IMG/VR virus record: IMGVR_UViG_3300031673_000398
Coordinates: 1 to 26,764 of that record
Strand: one strand, 5' to 3'
Source of the DNA: a virus
Length of the DNA stretch: 26,764 nt
Every line of letters begins with the position of its first letter. The stretch's first letter is position 1. Positions 23,502-26,764 of this stretch are shown piece by piece. The notes below the pieces were generated by a model. The model made no database searches. It was not told where the DNA came from and saw nothing but the letters and a program-made list of their open reading frames with translations. The position numbers were made by a program, and so were the translations under genes.

Positions 23502-23504
23502 GTA
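23497..23504 (+). promoter_or_regulatory. Possible late promoter before the 103-residue gene
   Basis: TATAAGTA, one mismatch from TATAAATA, overlaps the dCMP deaminase stop. It runs into TTTTCGTAGGAG, which resembles the leader of the two clear late promoters (TATTTTAACGGAG), and is 21 nt before the ATG at 23526, the same distance as copy 1. The 7 of 8 match alone would be weak in AT-rich DNA; the shared spacing raises it. Confidence 0.45.
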
Positions 23505-23525
23505 TTTTCGTAGGAGAAAAAAAAA

Positions 23526-23837
23526 ATGATTAAAAGAATAATTACATTTATTAAAGCGCCATGGATTTGTTCAGTTGTAACAAAAACAATCCAAGGCATA
23601 TCATCTGTTCTTGTTGTTCTTAAATTTGCTCGTGAGCAGATAGAGGGCAGTGAAGCAGGAGATAATGCTATTAAAATTATAGCAGAAGTAGAAGGATTTC
23701 TTGAAGTTGCACTAAAAACACTAAAGAAAACCACGGGGTTCATTTGTGGTTCGACAGATGTTGAAGTTAAAACACAAAGTCTAGATGACGCAATTAAAAC
23801 CTTAAGTTCCGTAACTAAAGAATTAAAAGATCTTTAA
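23526..23837 (+). CDS. Small helical protein of unknown function
   Basis: A 103-residue protein with good Shine-Dalgarno AGGAG 10 nt before the ATG. The first 35 residues are hydrophobic/amphipathic (MIKRIITFIKAPWICSVVTK, GISSVLVVLKFA) but too broken by charge and polar residues for a confident membrane segment. The remainder is an amphipathic helix pair (AIKIIAEVEGFLEVALKTLKKTTG; DAIKTLSSVTKELKDL). It is followed 13 nt later by a hairpin terminator, so it closes the queE unit and may also have its own late promoter. No family recognised. Confidence 0.5.
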   Translation: MIKRIITFIKAPWICSVVTKTIQGISSVLVVLKFAREQIEGSEAGDNAIKIIAEVEGFLEVALKTLKKTTGFICGSTDVEVKTQSLDDAIKTLSSVTKELKDL

Positions 23838-23850
23838 TACAAACTAACAT

Positions 23851-23884
23851 AAAAAGCGGCTTATTAATTTAAGTCGCTTTTTTT
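23851..23884 (+). terminator. Rho-independent terminator
   Basis: Hairpin GCGGCTTA / TAAGTCGC with one G-T pair and a 6-base loop, flanked by AAAAA on the left and a run of seven T on the right. It lies 13 nt after the stop at 23837. The A-run on the left makes it a possible terminator on both strands, but no leftward gene reads into it. Confidence 0.85.
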
Positions 23885-23885
23885 A

Positions 23886-23913
23886 TTGGCTTTTTTAAAA
23901 AATGCAGTATAAT
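23886..23913 (+). promoter_or_regulatory. Sigma70-like promoter for the P-loop kinase gene
   Basis: TTGGCT (23886-23891) and TATAAT (23908-23913) are 16 bp apart, directly after the terminator. The ATG is at 23957 with GAGG at 23946-23949. The -10 context AGTATAAT is the same as at queE. Confidence 0.65.
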
Positions 23914-23956
23914 TATTGTTAATGACACAAACAACATTAAAATTAGAGGTAATGAT

Positions 23957-24652
23957 ATGAGAATACTTGTGAGCGGTGCTCAAAGTCAGGGAAAAACGAC
24001 ATTTATAAACGACTTTATCAAAGCGTTTCCGATGTATAAGAAATCAGAAAATAGTTACAGAGAACTATTAAAAGATAGTAATATTAAAGTCAATAGAGAA
24101 GGTTCTCTCGAACATCAAAAATTAATAAGAGACCATATCATTGATAACCACATGACATTTAGAAAAACAGACCATGTAATTCATGACAGAGGAATTTTAG
24201 ACAATGTAGTACACACTATATATCTCAATGATAAAAACCCAGAAGATGTTACACACGAGTTTGTTGAAGAAAGTATGCGTTTATGTCAAGAAACATGTAA
24301 ATTTTATGATATTATATTTCTTTTTCCGATCACAAAGTATGATAACATTCCAATGGATGAAAAAAAGAATAGAGATACAGATATTGAATTTAAAAATGAG
24401 ATAGATTTTTTCTTCAGAGCAGCCCATGGAACATATAAAGACGCAAAAACATTATTTTTTGATATGAAAGATTGCCCAGCAGTAATAGAAATCTTCGGAA
24501 ATCGATTAGAGAGAATTGAAATGGCTAGAATGTATATAGATCCCAAAACAGGTGACCAATATAAAGAAGAAAAATCCCTATTGACACCTGATTTAATGGA
24601 CATCATGAGTAAAGAAGACACAATACAACCCAAAACATTCCAACTTCGATAA
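23957..24652 (+). CDS. NadR-like P-loop kinase/ATPase
   Basis: A 231-residue P-loop protein. The start RILVSGAQSQGKTTF contains Walker A (G7-x4-GKT, 7-14) in the form found in the ribosylnicotinamide kinase domain of NadR and the AAA_28 group. VIHDRGILDNVVHTIYL (about 73-89) has the DR...D motif of the same group, IIFLFPITKYD (about 115) is the next core strand, and a lid-like Arg/Lys segment (DEKKNRDTDIEFKNEIDFFF) follows. A nucleoside or nucleotide substrate is likely; nicotinamide riboside is a reasonable guess, given the NMNAT-like gene 1.8 kb upstream. Its C-terminal 40 residues are polar. The stop codon overlaps the late promoter copy 2. Confidence 0.65.
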   Translation: MRILVSGAQSQGKTTFINDFIKAFPMYKKSENSYRELLKDSNIKVNREGSLEHQKLIRDHIIDNHMTFRKTDHVIHDRGILDNVVHTIYLNDKNPEDVTHEFVEESMRLCQETCKFYDIIFLFPITKYDNIPMDEKKNRDTDIEFKNEIDFFFRAAHGTYKDAKTLFFDMKDCPAVIEIFGNRLERIEMARMYIDPKTGDQYKEEKSLLTPDLMDIMSKEDTIQPKTFQLR

Positions 24653-24655
24653 ATA
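24648..24655 (+). promoter_or_regulatory. T4-type late promoter, copy 2
   Basis: GATAAATA (7 of 8 match to TATAAATA) overlaps the kinase stop codon and continues into the same AAATATTTTAACGGAGACA leader as copy 1, with GGAG before the ATG at 24672. It drives the last two plus-strand genes. Confidence 0.7.
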
Positions 24656-24669
24656 TTTTAACGGAGACA
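24649..24669 (+). repeat. 21-bp direct repeat (late promoter/leader), copy 2
   Basis: Identical to 17259-17279, 7.4 kb away. Because its first bases form part of the kinase gene's last codons and stop, the element here serves as both coding sequence and promoter. Confidence 0.85.
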
Positions 24670-24671
24670 TT

Positions 24672-25628
24672 ATGAAATTTAACAAAGCAGTAAAAATATT
24701 ATTAAATGAAGAGGTACAATCTCTTAACGAATTTGCAAGAATTGCTGACCATGAACAATTGCAAGGAATGGTTACAGCTGATTATGATAAAGCAGCTGTA
24801 ACTGCTGCAATCAACGAATATTTTAAAATTAAACCAAAAGGTTTCTTTTCTAAAGCAATCAATGGTAAAAAAGATTTAGATATTGGTAATATTTTTATCA
24901 AATCCATAGACGAAGTAATTGAAAAGATGGATTTGGATTCGTCTTATGGTCTTAGAGCTGCTATGTTTGATTTCCACGGACATAATAATAACGTTGATAA
25001 AAACATTTTAGCACAAGAGGTGTGGAAAAATATTAATGAAGAATTAGGAACCAATATTCCTAAAACAAAAATTAAATCAACCTTACTTCAAGTAAAAGGT
25101 TTCATGAAAGCAAATTCTTCTTTATTTTTAACTGATGAAGAAGCACAAGTAAATGGTCGTGGTGTTTCAAAAGGAACAAAAGGCTCTGCTAAACCAGCTA
25201 CAGATTCAAAAAACTACAAGGTTATTAAAGACACCAGTGAAACAGAAATTCAAGAAGCTGTTACAGATCAATTTGACCGCAGAGTTGCACGAGCTGTTAA
25301 ACTTCTAGGACAAGGTGAAGTCCTCTCCATTGCAGAAATCAAGAGTTTCTTTGATACCTTTGATTATGATACAATGACCATCGTAAAATTCCTAGTGGAT
25401 ATGGGTATTATCGAACCTTCTGATGAAGTAGTCCACTCTCCAGAAGAAAATGAAACAGAAGGGGAAGATGAAGTTGATGGAAAAGAAGTTAAAGACTTAG
25501 ATCAAAGCTTTTTTGCAGATAAGGGTATAAAAAAATTCTCAAGCGTTGACTCTGTCAGATCAGAAATAGGTGATACTATTGGAAGAACTGGATTCAGAGG
25601 TTCGCCTGAAGGCTATGGTGACTATTAA
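24672..25628 (+). CDS. Unknown 318-residue protein with targeting-like N-terminus
   Basis: No family recognised. The start MKFNKAVKILLNEEVQSLNEF is amphipathic with L-N-E at 11-13. Residues about 30-160 look alpha-helical with a FDFHGHNNN segment near 98. A Gly/Ser/Lys linker (GRGVSKGTKGSAKPA, about 162-176) separates it from a second domain at about 195-255 (DQFDRRVARAVKLLGQGEVLSIAEIKSFFDTFDYDTMTIVKFLVDMGII) with a winged-helix-like alternation. The tail is strongly acidic. Late promoter copy 2 lies 16 nt upstream. The stop overlaps the next ATG by 1 nt. Head or virion protein, packaged cargo, or DNA-binding protein are all possible. Confidence 0.5.
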   Translation: MKFNKAVKILLNEEVQSLNEFARIADHEQLQGMVTADYDKAAVTAAINEYFKIKPKGFFSKAINGKKDLDIGNIFIKSIDEVIEKMDLDSSYGLRAAMFDFHGHNNNVDKNILAQEVWKNINEELGTNIPKTKIKSTLLQVKGFMKANSSLFLTDEEAQVNGRGVSKGTKGSAKPATDSKNYKVIKDTSETEIQEAVTDQFDRRVARAVKLLGQGEVLSIAEIKSFFDTFDYDTMTIVKFLVDMGIIEPSDEVVHSPEENETEGEDEVDGKEVKDLDQSFFADKGIKKFSSVDSVRSEIGDTIGRTGFRGSPEGYGDY

Positions 25629-26053
25629 TGAATAGTAAATTTGAACAACTTATTTCTGAACAGATGTCTTCTATCACAAAGACAAAGACTATGAGATTTC
25701 CTCGTCAAATTCAGTTCAGTGAAGAGTTCATGCAAGCCATTGAAAAAGAATATTACACACAAGTAATATCTGAAAGCCCAGAAGCACCTGTTCGTAATAG
25801 ACCCCAAAAGTTCATTAAGGCTCTTGAGTTTGTTGTTGCTGATATTGTTAAAAATGAAGAAACCAATAAAGGCAAATACAGGATTAATGAAGACACAGAA
25901 CACTATTCAGCAACATCAGAAAATTCACCTAAACAAGATGAAGGTAAAGATGTAAAGAAAACAGAAAAGAATAAAGAAGAAGTCTTAAAGATGAATTCTA
26001 AACCTCTTAAAGAAGGTTGTTCAAAAAGAATGTCCAAGAGCCAACGCAGATAA
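25628..26053 (+). CDS. Unknown 141-residue protein with targeting-like N-terminus
   Basis: No family recognised. The start MNSKFEQLISEQMSS has I-S-E at 9-11. Residues about 20-80 look folded (MRFPRQIQFSEEFMQAIEKEYYTQVI; FIKALEFVVADIVKNE), then comes a charged Glu/Lys/Ser linker and a basic end (KPLKEGCSKRMSKSQRR). It is coupled to the preceding gene by a 1-nt overlap. Its last 33 bases overlap the end of the convergent primase gene on the other strand. Confidence 0.5.
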   Translation: MNSKFEQLISEQMSSITKTKTMRFPRQIQFSEEFMQAIEKEYYTQVISESPEAPVRNRPQKFIKALEFVVADIVKNEETNKGKYRINEDTEHYSATSENSPKQDEGKDVKKTEKNKEEVLKMNSKPLKEGCSKRMSKSQRR

Positions 26054-26764
26054 CTTAGAATTTGCAGTATTCTGAATAATTATTTCTGTACCTATCTTAT
26101 CCAGATTGTACTTACAACACAGTTCATTTATATCTTTAAATGAACTGTATTTTTTTGGCCATATGAAAACATTTTCTTCTGCGTCTAAAAGTTTTTTTGT
26201 CTTTTCTCTGGATGTGGCGTCTACATATTGATTATCCAAACACCATATTTTTTTATGGAATGGAAATTGGTTAAGAATTTCTTCTTGTTTTGTAGTTAAT
26301 GAAGTACCTGCAATTGAAATTCCATTGCGCACAAACATTGAATCTATAGGACCCTCAAATATAAAGATATAGAAATAATCATCTTCAACTTGATTTATAT
26401 TAAAGATTGTTTTTTCTGCATTGAACTTACCCCTGTATTTGTTCCCGTTGGTCGTTTGCATATCCCTTACTTGGAAAAAATTAATATCGTTGTTTCTATC
26501 GTAAAAAGGAAAACATATTGCATTTCCATATATTTTATCTCTTAAACTAAAATAAAGATTTTTTGGCTTATTTACAGCTGTGTATAAACGTCTTGACTTG
26601 CAATATTTGACAGCATCATTCAATGCTTTCTCTTTTTTGTAGTAATTAACTTCTGCTTCTGAATATAAGTTAATACTATCTTCTGGAAGTGTTTGAAATG
26701 AATGTTTTTCTGTTTCTTCGAAGTCAACTTGTTTTATTATACTTGCTGCTTCACTGAAAAAACC
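26021..26764 (-). CDS. 61: DNA primase gp61, C-terminal part (runs off right edge)
   Basis: Makes RNA primers with the gp41 helicase. The minus-strand frame is open from the right edge, giving about 247 C-terminal residues; an apparent TTG start at 26623 is internal. The TOPRIM-type block YIFIFEGPIDSMFVRNGISIAGTSL aligns with T4 gp61 (YVLEGPIDSLFIENGIAITGGQL), followed by KIWCLDNQ (T4 VWVLDNE), KKLLDAEENVFIWPKKYSSFKDINEL (T4 TKLVDAGERVMFWDKSPWKSKDVNDM). The catalytic Glu is in FEGPID and the acidic pair in the LDN strand. The N-terminal zinc domain is outside the window. It reads toward and slightly into the plus-strand block. Confidence 0.92.
   Translation of the reverse strand, partial: GFFSEAASIIKQVDFEETEKHSFQTLPEDSINLYSEAEVNYYKKEKALNDAVKYCKSRRLYTAVNKPKNLYFSLRDKIYGNAICFPFYDRNNDINFFQVRDMQTTNGNKYRGKFNAEKTIFNINQVEDDYFYIFIFEGPIDSMFVRNGISIAGTSLTTKQEEILNQFPFHKKIWCLDNQYVDATSREKTKKLLDAEENVFIWPKKYSSFKDINELCCKYNLDKIGTEIIIQNTANSKLSALALGHSF

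Noticed and set aside
26054-26076. Weak inverted repeat (TAGAAT...ATTCTG) after the last plus-strand gene
   Set aside because: The stem is only about six AT-rich pairs with no T-run, and it lies within the primase coding sequence; not enough for a terminator.
26621-26623. TTG as the start of the primase gene
   Set aside because: The frame is open to the right edge and upstream codons read as normal protein; the conserved blocks match the C-terminal part of the longer T4 gp61.

Overview
The window is an AT-rich stretch of a T4-like myovirus genome (Caudoviricetes). Recognisable T4 core proteins are DNA polymerase gp43 (N-terminal part), recombination ATPase gp46, nuclease gp47, late sigma factor gp55, UvsW helicase, UvsY mediator and DNA primase gp61 (C-terminal part). 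There are no tRNAs, rRNAs, CRISPR arrays or insertion sequences, and coding is almost gapless. The gene mix resembles T4-like phages of marine bacteria, but the host cannot be fixed from sequence alone.

Left half (1-15032, minus strand): one continuous transcription unit of 16 tightly packed genes, mostly overlapping by 1-26 nt. In transcription order it reads uvsY, uvsW, gp55, gp47, seven glycosyltransferase or glycosyltransferase-like genes and a sugar-type methyltransferase, a GMP reductase/IMP dehydrogenase-like gene, gp46, a GT-B glycosyltransferase, gp43. The gp46 and gp47 genes, partners in one complex, are separated by about 7.7 kb of sugar-modification and purine genes.

Right half (15033-26053, plus strand): a divergent region starts a rightward block. 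It contains a DUF5661-like protein, a GIY-YIG protein, a double zinc-knuckle protein and an unknown gene. Next comes a six-gene operon behind a canonical T4 late promoter (TATAAATA at 17258): two small acidic or Ala/Lys-rich proteins, a pol-beta-like nucleotidyltransferase, a protein with a KxDG ligase/capping-type motif, a 506-residue protein with a possible PD-(D/E)XK core, and an NMN adenylyltransferase-like protein. A second, sigma70-like promoter serves queE, dCMP deaminase and a small gene, ending in a hairpin terminator. A third block holds a NadR-like P-loop kinase and, behind a copy of the same late-promoter/leader, two more unknown proteins. The leftward primase gene runs off the right edge.

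Main observation: nine rightward proteins begin with a short amphipathic peptide followed by an [I/L]-x-E site. This is the layout of the capsid-targeting sequence of T4 internal head proteins, which the prohead protease cleaves after [I/L]-x-E. Two blocks of these genes share an almost identical late promoter and leader. I infer that this region encodes enzymes (nucleotidyltransferase, ligase-fold, nuclease-like, NAD-synthesis-like) that are made late, packed in the head and injected with the DNA. This is a hypothesis from sequence pattern only.
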